Of a stretch of DNA of 64,000 bases, positions 17,565-25,297 are shown piece after piece. The stretch is from assembly GCF_027891095.1 (NCBI RefSeq), contig NZ_JAQIIO010000002.1:186001-250000 (forward strand), written 5' to 3'. Position numbers and translations under genes: made by a program. The notes below the pieces were generated by a model. That model saw nothing but the letters and a program-made list of their open reading frames with translations, had not been told where the DNA came from and made no database searches. Origin of the DNA: Aliiroseovarius salicola. Its GTDB lineage: Bacteria > Pseudomonadota > Alphaproteobacteria > Rhodobacterales > Rhodobacteraceae. Position 1 is the stretch's first letter; every line of letters begins with the position of its first letter.

Positions 17565-18419
17565 ATGCCAAGAAATCTGGACCTGACCGCGTTGCGCAGC
17601 TTTGCCACTGTTGCGGATTCGGGGGGTGTGACGCGGGCGGCGGGGTTGCTCAATCTCACGCAGTCTGCGGTTTCGATGCAGCTCAAGCGGCTTGAGGAAA
17701 GCCTGGGGCGCGCGCTGCTGGATCGCTCGGGTCGCGGCGTTGCGCTTACGGCGGATGGCGAACAACTGCTGGGATATGCACGTCGGATGCTCAATCTAAA
17801 TGACGAGGTGTATTCGCGCCTGACAGATCACGCCTATGAGGGTGAGATCGTTTTGGGCGTGCCGGCTGACGTGGTTTATCCAGCGATTCCCAAAGTTCTG
17901 AAAACCTTTCATGCAGAATACCCGCGTATGAAGGTCCAGTTGATCTCGTCGTACACAAGCCGGTTGAAAGCGATGTTCGGCCGCGGGGAATGTGACATCA
18001 TCCTGACAACAGAGGATATGGTGGATGGCGGAGGCGAGATCCTGACCAGCCTGCCTTTGGTCTGGGTGGGCGCGCCAGATGGTGTTGCGTGGAAAATGCG
18101 CCCACTTCGGTTGGCGTTTGAGCATGGCTGTATCTTCCGTACGGGCGCGCAGAAGGCGCTGGACGATATGGGCATTGCCTGGGAGATGGCGGTGGAAAGC
18201 GATTCGACGCGCACCATCGAAGCGTCGCTTTCTGCGGACCTTGCTGTGCATGCCGTCGTCGATGGCACCGTGTCGCGCCAATTGGTGGTGATCGATCATG
18301 GTGGTGCGTTGCCTGAACTCAAGACCACCAATGTGAATATGTATGCCGCAGAAAGCACCAAGGATGAGGCATCGGCGGATCTGTTGACGCTGATCCGCAA
18401 TGCGTTTCTGGATTTGTGA
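17565..18419 (+). CDS. LysR-family transcriptional regulator
   Basis: The 284-residue protein has the LysR winged helix at residues 1-60 (NLDLTALRSFATVADSGGVTRAAGLLNLTQSAVSMQLKRLEESLG, with helix-turn-helix at about 18-42) and a periplasmic-binding-like effector domain from about 90 (GEIVLGVPADVVYPAIPKVLKTF). The effector cannot be predicted. The ATG at 17565 follows AAGGATTG. It is divergent from the DUF1127 gene; a LysR box candidate lies between them. Confidence 0.93.
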   Translation: MPRNLDLTALRSFATVADSGGVTRAAGLLNLTQSAVSMQLKRLEESLGRALLDRSGRGVALTADGEQLLGYARRMLNLNDEVYSRLTDHAYEGEIVLGVPADVVYPAIPKVLKTFHAEYPRMKVQLISSYTSRLKAMFGRGECDIILTTEDMVDGGGEILTSLPLVWVGAPDGVAWKMRPLRLAFEHGCIFRTGAQKALDDMGIAWEMAVESDSTRTIEASLSADLAVHAVVDGTVSRQLVVIDHGGALPELKTTNVNMYAAESTKDEASADLLTLIRNAFLDL

Positions 18420-18478
18420 GGGGGCATTGCAAAGTGTTGGCCTGGGGCGCGCAGCGCTCCGGGTTTTATGGTGCGCCG

Positions 18479-18516
18479 AAAACACTGGCCCAATTATAAA
18501 ACACTGGCCCAATTAT
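18479..18516. repeat. Perfect 19-base tandem duplication
   Basis: The 19-base unit AAAACACTGGCCCAATTAT occurs twice in direct succession at 18479-18497 and 18498-18516. It lies between the LysR gene and the unrecognised gene at 18611-19462. The remainder of the gap (18420-18610) shows no gene. Confidence 0.97.
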
Positions 18517-18610
18517 GAAGGCGTAAGGGCGCGATGCTCGCTTCTTCTGAACTGACTGCGGCACCGCGCCCTCATTAGCCATTCCCCAATAGCTGTTGAA
18601 GCGCGAGACG

Positions 18611-19462
18611 TTAATCGTGTTTCATGTTCGGATCATTGAAGTCCGTGACGATCTGATGCGGATTTGTTTGAGGCCTGAAATTATTGGTATCAGAACCCCA
18701 GTTTGGAGCACGGATCAATAAGGTCAGGTTCCCGGCCGTGCGATCGGACCAGTCATCGCCCATGCGGATCAATATGGATACGTGATATCCGGTATCGGTG
18801 AGATGCGAAGAGGAGAGATGCCCGTTGCCCGGTGGGCTTGGAAACACCCCCACACCATTGTCGATCAGCGTCCCGAGCATTGTGTTGGCCTCACTCCAAA
18901 GATGTGACGCAGTGAAATCGGACAGCAATAGGCTTGCTGCGCCTTTGAAATCCGCAATGCAACATTCTCGATAGTCCTTGTGGGCGGCATCGCTGCCGCT
19001 GAATTCGTAGTGAGAGCTTTTAAATTCAATTATGTTCACATATTCAGCTTCGCCGTACAAAGTGACACTTCCGCGAAACCCTTCGAGATTGCCTAAACTT
19101 TGCGCGTAGGACGACCCATACAGACCGCCATTTTCGCGATAGAAACTGTATCGGCATAGTTTTGTACTGTATGTCGCATTAATGAGGCTGCGGGCGGATT
19201 GAACAGACCAGCCCTTGTCTCGGAGGATGAACTTTTCTGTCTGCTCTCGCTCAATTTGCTCGGTGTAGCTTATGAGAAACGCCTCAATTCTCTCTGGCTT
19301 GGACACCAAAAGGGCATCCAGTCGAGAGAGGGCATAGTCGATGTGGCCGGGGTCGTTCGAAATTTGTTCTAAGGTACGAATAAGGTCGATGCTGTCGGTG
19401 TGTTTGTTCAGAAATTCGCGCTTGCGGCTTTTGGGAAAGAATTTGGCTATTAGGTTCATCAT
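18611..19462 (-). CDS. Unrecognised protein of AT-richer composition
   Basis: A 283-residue soluble protein with no signal peptide or membrane segment. The first 100 residues are helical and charged; the C-terminal half contains Gly/Ser/His-rich stretches (SPPGNGHLSSSHLTDTGYHV, around 216-235) and many aromatic residues. I do not recognise the family. The gene is visibly richer in A+T than its neighbours and has no partner, which suggests acquisition. Two adjacent Met codons at the start make either possible. Confidence 0.7.
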   Translation of the reverse strand: MMNLIAKFFPKSRKREFLNKHTDSIDLIRTLEQISNDPGHIDYALSRLDALLVSKPERIEAFLISYTEQIEREQTEKFILRDKGWSVQSARSLINATYSTKLCRYSFYRENGGLYGSSYAQSLGNLEGFRGSVTLYGEAEYVNIIEFKSSHYEFSGSDAAHKDYRECCIADFKGAASLLLSDFTASHLWSEANTMLGTLIDNGVGVFPSPPGNGHLSSSHLTDTGYHVSILIRMGDDWSDRTAGNLTLLIRAPNWGSDTNNFRPQTNPHQIVTDFNDPNMKHD

Positions 19463-19566
19463 GTGTTGCTGCCAAGCTTGAATCTATGTCTGCCTGAATG
19501 GTTGCAAGGAATGATGGATAGGTTGTGTCAAAATGGGTGCAGAACCAAGGCAATCGCTTGCGCCCT

Positions 19567-20538
19567 TCACCCATCCCCCATCGTGACCACAACCTTCCCG
19601 GTGGACTTGCGCGCGCGCAACAGCTCCAGCGCCACCAGAGCCTGTTCCAGTGGGAATGTCTGGCTGACATGCGGGGAGAGCTTGCCTTCCTCATACCATT
19701 TGAACAACTGCCGCAGGCTGTCCGTGACCACGTCCGGTGCAAATTTCAGGTAGCCACCCCAGTAGATTCCGATTGCGGTGATGTTCTTGACCAGCATGTG
19801 ATTGGGTTTCAGATTCGGCATGTCACCGGACGCAAATCCGATATAGAGGAACCGCCCATCCGGGTTCATCGCACGGAACGCCGCTTCGCCCTGCGCACCC
19901 CCGACTGCATCATAGACAACGTCCGCCCCACCCAGCTCTTTGACAATCGCTCGGATGTCCTGCGTTTCACTGTCGATCACATGATCAGCCCCGGCCTGTT
20001 TGCAGATCTCAAGCTTGTCTGCCCCGCGGGCACAGGCAATCACAGTTGCCCCCATCAGCTTGCCGATCTCAACCGCGGTCAGCCCAACACCTCCGGCGGC
20101 CCCCAGCACCAGCAATGTTTCACCGGCTTGCAACCTGGCTTTGTAATCAAGTGCAACATGGCTGGTGCCATAAGCAATCTGAAAGGCGGCGGCGTCTTCA
20201 AAGCTCATATTCGCGGGCAGAGGCACACAGCGGCTTGCGGGGAACACCCCTTGTTCGGCCAAGCCACCACAACCGGAAAAAACCGCAACCCGATCATTTT
20301 GTTGCAGGGTGTCAACATGGGCCCCTACCTGACGCACGATGCCTGCTGGCTCCATGCCTAAAATGGTCGGCAATGCGGGCCGCTCCTGATATTTCCCTTT
20401 TGACATCAACAGGTCGGCAAAATTCAACCCGCAGGCCTTGATCTCAATAAGCACCTGATCTGCATCGGGCAAAGCAGGCGCGGGCATCTGCCTTAACACA
20501 GGAGAGCCTGAATGATCCGTAATCTGAACTGCGCGCAT
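19567..20538 (-). CDS. Quinone oxidoreductase-like medium-chain dehydrogenase
   Basis: The 323-residue protein is a zinc-free medium-chain dehydrogenase/reductase of the NADPH:quinone oxidoreductase type. The N-terminal GroES-like domain carries CGLNFADLLMSKGKYQ, and the Rossmann domain has LVLGAAGGVGLTAVEIGKLMGATVIACA at about 143-170, the AAxGGVG signature of quinone oxidoreductases. The zinc ligands of alcohol dehydrogenases are absent. The ATG at 20538 with AAAGGAGG upstream is much better than an earlier in-frame ATG at 20673. Substrate: quinones or enones, not determinable. Confidence 0.92.
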   Translation of the reverse strand: MRAVQITDHSGSPVLRQMPAPALPDADQVLIEIKACGLNFADLLMSKGKYQERPALPTILGMEPAGIVRQVGAHVDTLQQNDRVAVFSGCGGLAEQGVFPASRCVPLPANMSFEDAAAFQIAYGTSHVALDYKARLQAGETLLVLGAAGGVGLTAVEIGKLMGATVIACARGADKLEICKQAGADHVIDSETQDIRAIVKELGGADVVYDAVGGAQGEAAFRAMNPDGRFLYIGFASGDMPNLKPNHMLVKNITAIGIYWGGYLKFAPDVVTDSLRQLFKWYEEGKLSPHVSQTFPLEQALVALELLRARKSTGKVVVTMGDG

Positions 20539-20666
20539 GATGGCCCCTCCTTTTCGGAATAATTTAGACGATCCATGCTGCGGGTGCGAGAAAGAAGCGA
20601 GCGCAACGGGCAAAATCCCCACGTCATTTTCTCTCAACAAAGAAAACGGGGTTACTTTTTTGGTGT

Positions 20667-20681
20667 TTTGCATAATGCAAA
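20667..20681. promoter_or_regulatory. Perfect 15-base palindrome upstream of the quinone oxidoreductase gene
   Basis: TTTGCATAATGCAAA is a perfect palindrome with a central A. It also fits T-N11-A. It lies about 130 bases before the oxidoreductase start and about 190 bases before the XRE gene, in their shared 335-base divergent gap. Likely an operator; the binding protein is unknown. Confidence 0.5.
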
Positions 20682-20720
20682 GCTCGGAAGGGTTGTGTTT
20701 TGGATTCGAGGTTTCCTTAC

Positions 20721-20748
20721 ATGAATCCCATTATTTATACGGATTCAT
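20721..20748. promoter_or_regulatory. Inverted repeat ATGAATCC-N12-GGATTCAT
   Basis: Perfect 8-base arms separated by 12 bases in the same AT-rich divergent gap. Could be a second operator, for example for autoregulation by the adjacent XRE protein, or an RNA hairpin. Apart from these two palindromes and the RBS of the XRE gene I see nothing else in 20539-20873. Confidence 0.45.
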
Positions 20749-20873
20749 CCCATTCAATTAGTTTCAAAATAAGTCTATGAGTTGTGCAGTATGGCCAAAA
20801 AGACAGGTTGTGGTTGTGGGGTTTGTCGTGGTTTTTAAAGCATACGCAATCTTAAGTAACGAGGAGCACGCTC

Positions 20874-21242
20874 ATGAAACATCCCGTGGATGTACATGTT
20901 GGTAAGCGTATCCGCCATCGTCGTTGGATGGTCGGAATGACACAGCAGCAGCTGGCAGAAAAAGTTGGTATCAAGTTTCAGCAGATCCAGAAGTATGAAA
21001 CCGGAATGAACCGGGTTTCTGCATCTCGCCTCTGGGACATCTCTACCGCGTTGTCGGTCCCGATCGGATTTTATTTCGAAGGGTTGGAAACTGGTGCCGC
21101 CGGTGAAGATGAACAAAGCCTGCCCAGTGATATCCTTGCTGACAAGGAAGCATTGGAACTGATACGCAGCTACTACGCCATTCCGGAAAACCAACGCCGC
21201 CGCCTGTTTGAACTGGCACGCGTTCTGTCGGATGCCGCCTGA
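20874..21242 (+). CDS. XRE-family helix-turn-helix regulator (PraR/PhrR-like)
   Basis: The 122-residue protein has a Cro/CI-type HTH at about 9-65 (VGKRIRHRRWMVGMTQQQLAEKVGIKFQQIQKYETGMNRVSASRLWDISTAL), followed by PIGFYFEGL and a C-terminal helical region. The layout matches the PraR/PhrR regulators of alphaproteobacteria, known in rhizobia for control of quorum sensing and stationary-phase genes. GAGGAG lies 9 bases before the ATG. A hisN-type phosphatase gene follows about 90 bases downstream. A GATCAG-N6-CTGATC inverted repeat lies just after its stop codon (21241-21258). Confidence 0.9.
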   Translation: MKHPVDVHVGKRIRHRRWMVGMTQQQLAEKVGIKFQQIQKYETGMNRVSASRLWDISTALSVPIGFYFEGLETGAAGEDEQSLPSDILADKEALELIRSYYAIPENQRRRLFELARVLSDAA

Positions 21243-21329
21243 TCAGTCTATTCTGATCGGTTCGGCCAGACAGCAACCGGACAGCTTGACGAAGTGATCC
21301 CGGCCCACTATCGCAACAGGAAAGCGGAT

Positions 21330-22148
21330 ATGCTTTTCGCAGATGAGGCCGGGATGGATACGCAGAGCCAACAAGACCTGATCGCCGTTGCAGAGGCTTT
21401 GGCCGATGCGGCGCGCGAGGCCGTTTTGCCCTATTTTAGGGCAGACGGATTGGATGCGGACAACAAACTGGACGCAGGTTTCGACCCCGTGACCGAAGGC
21501 GACCGCGCCGCAGAACGCGCAATGCGCGCGGTTCTCGCAGAGCGTCGCCCGCAAGATAGCATTCTCGGCGAGGAATATGGACGACACGAAGGGACGTCGG
21601 GCCTGACCTGGGTGCTTGATCCCATTGATGGCACCCGCGGGTTTCTCTCCGGCACCCCCACCTGGGGCGTGCTGATTGCGGTTGGCGATGAACATGGCCC
21701 GCATCTTGGCATCATTGACCAACCCTATATCAAGGAACGCTTTCTCGGGGGATTTGGTGCTGCATGGGTCGATGGCCCTATGGGGCGCCGCGCCCTCAAG
21801 GCCCGCGCTCCTCGCCCATTGTCACAAGCGACAATCCTCACCACCTTCCCGGAAGTCGGGGATGACGTAGAGCGCACTGCCTTCCATTCTCTCGCTGCAC
21901 AAACCCGCCTGACGCGCTATGGTATGGATTGCTACGCCTACGCACTGGTTGCTGCCGGTCAGGTCGATCTGGTGGTGGAAGCCGGACTTCAGGCCTATGA
22001 CATCCAAGGTCCAATGGCTGTTGTGCAGGCTGCCGGTGGCATTGTGACGGATTGGCAAGGCGGACCAGCTCATCAAGGCGGACGCGTGATTGCCGCCGCC
22101 AATGCTGAGATCCACGCCGCAGCACTCGCCACTCTCTCCAAAGCCTGA
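21330..22148 (+). CDS. hisN: Inositol monophosphatase-family phosphatase, probably histidinol-phosphatase
   Basis: Magnesium-dependent phosphatase of the IMPase superfamily. The 272-residue protein carries GEEYG at 80-84 and DPIDGTRGFLSG at 97-108 (metal ligands Asp97, Asp100), plus a C-terminal AYDIQGPMAVVQAAGG with the third Asp. The DPIDGT(R/K)-(A/G)-F pattern and length fit HisN histidinol-phosphatases of actinobacteria and alphaproteobacteria, although inositol phosphatase activity cannot be excluded. The ATG at 21330 follows AGGAAAGCGG; an ATG at 21354 and a GTG at 21294 are alternatives. Confidence 0.85.
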   Translation: MLFADEAGMDTQSQQDLIAVAEALADAAREAVLPYFRADGLDADNKLDAGFDPVTEGDRAAERAMRAVLAERRPQDSILGEEYGRHEGTSGLTWVLDPIDGTRGFLSGTPTWGVLIAVGDEHGPHLGIIDQPYIKERFLGGFGAAWVDGPMGRRALKARAPRPLSQATILTTFPEVGDDVERTAFHSLAAQTRLTRYGMDCYAYALVAAGQVDLVVEAGLQAYDIQGPMAVVQAAGGIVTDWQGGPAHQGGRVIAAANAEIHAAALATLSKA

Positions 22149-22184
22149 TCCCCGCGCAACGGCCCCAATCTGCGCCGCCACCGT

Positions 22185-22243
22185 TATTTTCTTGCTGGAA
22201 ATACCTCTGGGTGAGCCTCGCAGAGGCGAGGGGCAGCGCCCCT
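22185..22243 (-). repeat. Interspersed palindromic element, half unit (copy 7)
   Basis: A reverse half unit: ATTTTCTTGCTGGAAATACCTCTGGG, the GCCTCGCAGAGGC hairpin and GGGGCAGCGCCCC. It lies between the hisN-type gene and the deaminase gene on the same strand. Confidence 0.85.
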
Positions 22244-22364
22244 ACCACTTCGATCCTTGCGTCAACCGGCGCGCCTATGGCACAGTCCCGGCGCGGATCG
22301 TGTCCTTTGCCCTTTCTGGCGATCCGTCATGTTGTCTCACCGAAATGGGCGGATAGGAGGCAAC

Positions 22365-23714
22365 ATGGAATATCTCATCACAAATGCGCAATCCGTCCTG
22401 ACCATGGATGATGCCGAAGGGCCCTGTGGGCGTGAACTCACCGGTGCGGACCTTCGCATCAAGGACGGGGTGATAACTGAAATCGGTCATCACCTCGCAT
22501 CTGAAGGCGAGGTGATCCGCGCTGATAACGCCCTGGTCACACCCGGTTTCGTGAACACCCACCACCACCTGTACCAAAGCCTCACCCGCGCAGTGCCGGG
22601 TGGGCAGGATGCGCTCCTGTTTGGCTGGTTGCAGACGCTTTACCCCATCTGGTCCCGCTTTGGTCCCGAGGAAATGCGCATAAGTGCGATGGTCGGATTG
22701 GTGGAACTGGCGCTGTCCGGCTGCACATTGTCGTCCGACCACCTCTATCTCTACCCCAACGGGGCGCGGCTCGAAGACACAATCGACGGCGCACACGAGG
22801 TGGGGCTGCGCTTCCATCCCACACGTGGTGCGATGTCGATCGGTGAAAGTGACGGAGGGCTGCCGCCTGATCATCTGGTGGAACGGGAAGAGGACATTCT
22901 GAACGATTGCATCCGGGTGATTGACGGATTTCATGATCCGTCGGACGGGGCGATGGTGCGGGTTGGCGTCGCCCCCTGTTCCCCATTTTCGGTGTCGCGT
23001 GACCTGATGCGCGAAGCCGCAATTCTCGCTCGTGACAAAGGGGTCATGCTGCATACCCATCTTGCGGAAAACGACGAAGACATTGCTTATTCCGAAGCCC
23101 AGTTCGGCTGTCGACCCGGTCAATATGCCGAAGAACTTGGCTGGGTGGGGGATGACGTCTGGCACGCCCATTGCGTGAAGCTGGACGGGCAGGAAATCGA
23201 CCTCTTTTCAACCACCTCCACCGGAGTTGCCCATTGTCCCTGTTCCAACTGTCGGCTCGGCTCCGGCATCGCACCGGTGCGCCAGATGGTCGACGCGGGT
23301 GTTAGGGTGGGGCTCGGTGTGGACGGCTCGGCGTCCAATGATCAAGGCAATCTGGTCGATGAGGCGCGACAGGCGATGCTTCTGCAGCGCGTGGCGCTTG
23401 GCGCCGACAAGATGTCCGCCCGCGAAGCCTTGCGGCTGGCCACCCGTGGTGGTGCCGAAGTGCTGGGGCGCCATGACTGCGGTCAGATCGCGGTGGGCAA
23501 ACGTGCCGATATTGCGATCTGGGATTTGTCCTCCATTGAAAGCGCAGGAAGCTGGGATCCCGCCGCGCTGCTGCTCGCTGGACCTCGCCGCGTTCGCGAT
23601 CTGTTTGTGGAAGGGCGGCAGGTGGTGCGGGACGGGATGGTCACAACAGTGGACTTGCCGCGTCTCGTCGAACACCAGAACCAGTTGGCACAAAAGTTGA
23701 TATCCCAGCCCTGA
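22365..23714 (+). CDS. Amidohydrolase, probable 8-oxoguanine deaminase (COG0402)
   Basis: Zinc amidohydrolase of the AtzB/TrzN/guanine-deaminase superfamily. The 449-residue protein has the metal motif VNTHHHLYQ at about 64-72, HTHLAEN around 226-232, HAHCVKL around 265-271 and the catalytic Asp in LGVDGSASNDQGN around 322-334. The preserved Cys-containing segment AHCPCSNCRLGSG and overall length match proteins shown to deaminate 8-oxoguanine; hydroxyatrazine-type hydrolase is the other possible call. GGAGG lies 6 bases before the ATG. It converges on the guaD gene, giving two purine-type deaminases side by side. Confidence 0.82.
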   Translation: MEYLITNAQSVLTMDDAEGPCGRELTGADLRIKDGVITEIGHHLASEGEVIRADNALVTPGFVNTHHHLYQSLTRAVPGGQDALLFGWLQTLYPIWSRFGPEEMRISAMVGLVELALSGCTLSSDHLYLYPNGARLEDTIDGAHEVGLRFHPTRGAMSIGESDGGLPPDHLVEREEDILNDCIRVIDGFHDPSDGAMVRVGVAPCSPFSVSRDLMREAAILARDKGVMLHTHLAENDEDIAYSEAQFGCRPGQYAEELGWVGDDVWHAHCVKLDGQEIDLFSTTSTGVAHCPCSNCRLGSGIAPVRQMVDAGVRVGLGVDGSASNDQGNLVDEARQAMLLQRVALGADKMSAREALRLATRGGAEVLGRHDCGQIAVGKRADIAIWDLSSIESAGSWDPAALLLAGPRRVRDLFVEGRQVVRDGMVTTVDLPRLVEHQNQLAQKLISQP

Positions 23715-23721
23715 GCGCGAT

Positions 23722-23758
23722 GAGGGGCAGGATTTTGCCCCTCTTTATGCCTTTTTTT
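23722..23758 (+). terminator. Rho-independent terminator of the deaminase gene
   Basis: Stem GAGGGGCA / TGCCCCTC at 23722-23729 and 23736-23743, followed by TTTATGCC and a run of seven T. The stem resembles the GGGGC module of the repeat family, so the terminator may derive from it. Confidence 0.8.
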
Positions 23759-23829
23759 CTTGCGGGAAATACCTCGGGGGAGCGCGCAGCGCGGGGGCAG
23801 CGCCCCACCAGGCTCACGAGAGTGAGCCA
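23752..23829 (-). repeat. Interspersed palindromic element, half unit (copy 8)
   Basis: A reverse half unit: TTTTTTTCTTGCGGGAAATACCTCGGGG, a GCGCGC step, GGGGGCAGCGCCCC and the GGCTCACGAGAGTGAGCC hairpin. It lies between the convergent purine deaminase genes. Confidence 0.88.
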
Positions 23830-23880
23830 CTCCCAAGCCTGTCGCCTGCAAAGGCGTAATGGCGCGGGAGCACTTCCAGT

Positions 23881-25176
23881 TCAGAAGAGCTTCTTCCCGC
23901 CTGCCCAGACAGATATCATCGCCCGGTCATCTCCCATCATGATGGTGGGGAACAGGGCTTGCCACAGATCTTCGGCGCGATCTGCGCGCTGGGCGATCGC
24001 GGGGGTCGACGCCAGATCAATCACCGCGATATCCGCCTCATACCCCGGAGCCAAAGTGCCGATCATGTCGCCCAAGTGAATGGCATTGGCAGATCCCGCG
24101 GTCGCGAGCCACCAGAGCTGGGCTGGATGCAACGGGGTGCCGGACAACTGCCCGACTTCGTAGGCGGCGGCCATGGTGCGCAGCATCGAAAAGCTTGATC
24201 CGCCACCGGTATCTGTTGCCAGGCCGATGCGATGGCCGGTTTCCATCAGGCCCGCCATGTCAAACAGGCCCGACCCGATGAACATGTTTGAGGTGGGGCA
24301 GTGAATCAGGCTCGCATCCATCTCGCGCAGCCGGTCGCGCTCACGTTCCGTCAGGTGGATTGCATGACCAAACAGCGCCCCGTCACGCGCCAGCCCGAAT
24401 GTCTCATAGACATCCAGATAGTCGCGCGCTTTGGGAAACAGATCCTGCACCCAGGCGATCTCTTCATGTTGTTCCGAGATATGGGTCTGCATCATCAGTT
24501 CGGGATGCTCACCCCACAAGGCCCCCAATGCGTCCAGTTGCTCAGGTGTTGACGTGGGTGCAAATCGTGGAGTGATCACATAGGACAACCGATCCACCCC
24601 ATGCCATTTCTTCAACAGCGCTTTGCTGTCGTCATAGGCAGATTGCGCGCTGTCCACCAAGGTGTCGGGCGCATTGCGATCCATGCATGTCTTGCCGCCC
24701 AACACGCGCAGCCCTCGGGACTGGGCGGCGGTAAAATAGGCCTCCACGCTTTCCGGGTGAATGGTGCAATAGCTGACCGTGGTGGTGGTGCCCGTCGCGG
24801 TCACAAGATCGAAATAGGTGTTGGCAACCCTATCGGCATAAGCGCGGTCCCCAAACCGGCTTTCCTCTGGGAAAGTGTATGAATTAAGCCAGTCGATCAG
24901 CCGTTTGCCCCATGAGGCAATGATTGCGGTTTGGGGATAATGCACATGCGTATCGACAAAGCCCGGTGAAATCAGAGCGTTGCCATAATCCGTGACCTGT
25001 GCCTGCGGATAAGCTTCGCCGATGTCTGCCGCCGGACCAACAGCAAGGATCTTTCCGTTTTCGATCACCACCGCACCGCGTTCATGATGCGTGGCAGCTG
25101 TGTCGGGGCTGGTCTTGAACGGATCATTGGTGAAGGTCAGGGTCTGGCCCAGCAGAATTTCCATTGCAATGTCCAT
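23881..25176 (-). CDS. guaD: Guanine deaminase GuaD
   Basis: Converts guanine to xanthine in purine catabolism and salvage. The 431-residue zinc amidohydrolase has the first metal motif GFVDTHVHYPQ at about 72-82, the region QTHISEQHEE around 232-241, the GHAIHLTERERDRL motif and the terminal Asp in LATDTGGGSSFSML. The PQ-x(2)-IIASWGKRLIDWLNSYTFPEE segment is diagnostic of guanine deaminases. It starts at 25176 or at the ATG four codons later. It converges on the 8-oxoguanine-type deaminase gene and diverges from mgtE. Confidence 0.94.
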   Translation of the reverse strand: MDIAMEILLGQTLTFTNDPFKTSPDTAATHHERGAVVIENGKILAVGPAADIGEAYPQAQVTDYGNALISPGFVDTHVHYPQTAIIASWGKRLIDWLNSYTFPEESRFGDRAYADRVANTYFDLVTATGTTTTVSYCTIHPESVEAYFTAAQSRGLRVLGGKTCMDRNAPDTLVDSAQSAYDDSKALLKKWHGVDRLSYVITPRFAPTSTPEQLDALGALWGEHPELMMQTHISEQHEEIAWVQDLFPKARDYLDVYETFGLARDGALFGHAIHLTERERDRLREMDASLIHCPTSNMFIGSGLFDMAGLMETGHRIGLATDTGGGSSFSMLRTMAAAYEVGQLSGTPLHPAQLWWLATAGSANAIHLGDMIGTLAPGYEADIAVIDLASTPAIAQRADRAEDLWQALFPTIMMGDDRAMISVWAGGKKLF

Positions 25177-25297
25177 ATGTTAACAATTTGCCTGCACGAG
25201 CCTACGCCTCGAAAATTAACATCGCAATGTCTTTGTCCGGTTCCCTTGCCATGGCCCATGTCCTATGGTCCACGCGAAGTGTTGAGGAGGGTTGCAC

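Noticed and set aside
22275-23171. Open frame of 298 codons on the minus strand opposite the deaminase gene
   Set aside because: Antisense to a complete amidohydrolase gene; composition typical of antisense frames.
25177-25297. Magnesium riboswitch before mgtE
   Set aside because: The 121-base gap is too short for an M-box and shows none of its conserved segments.
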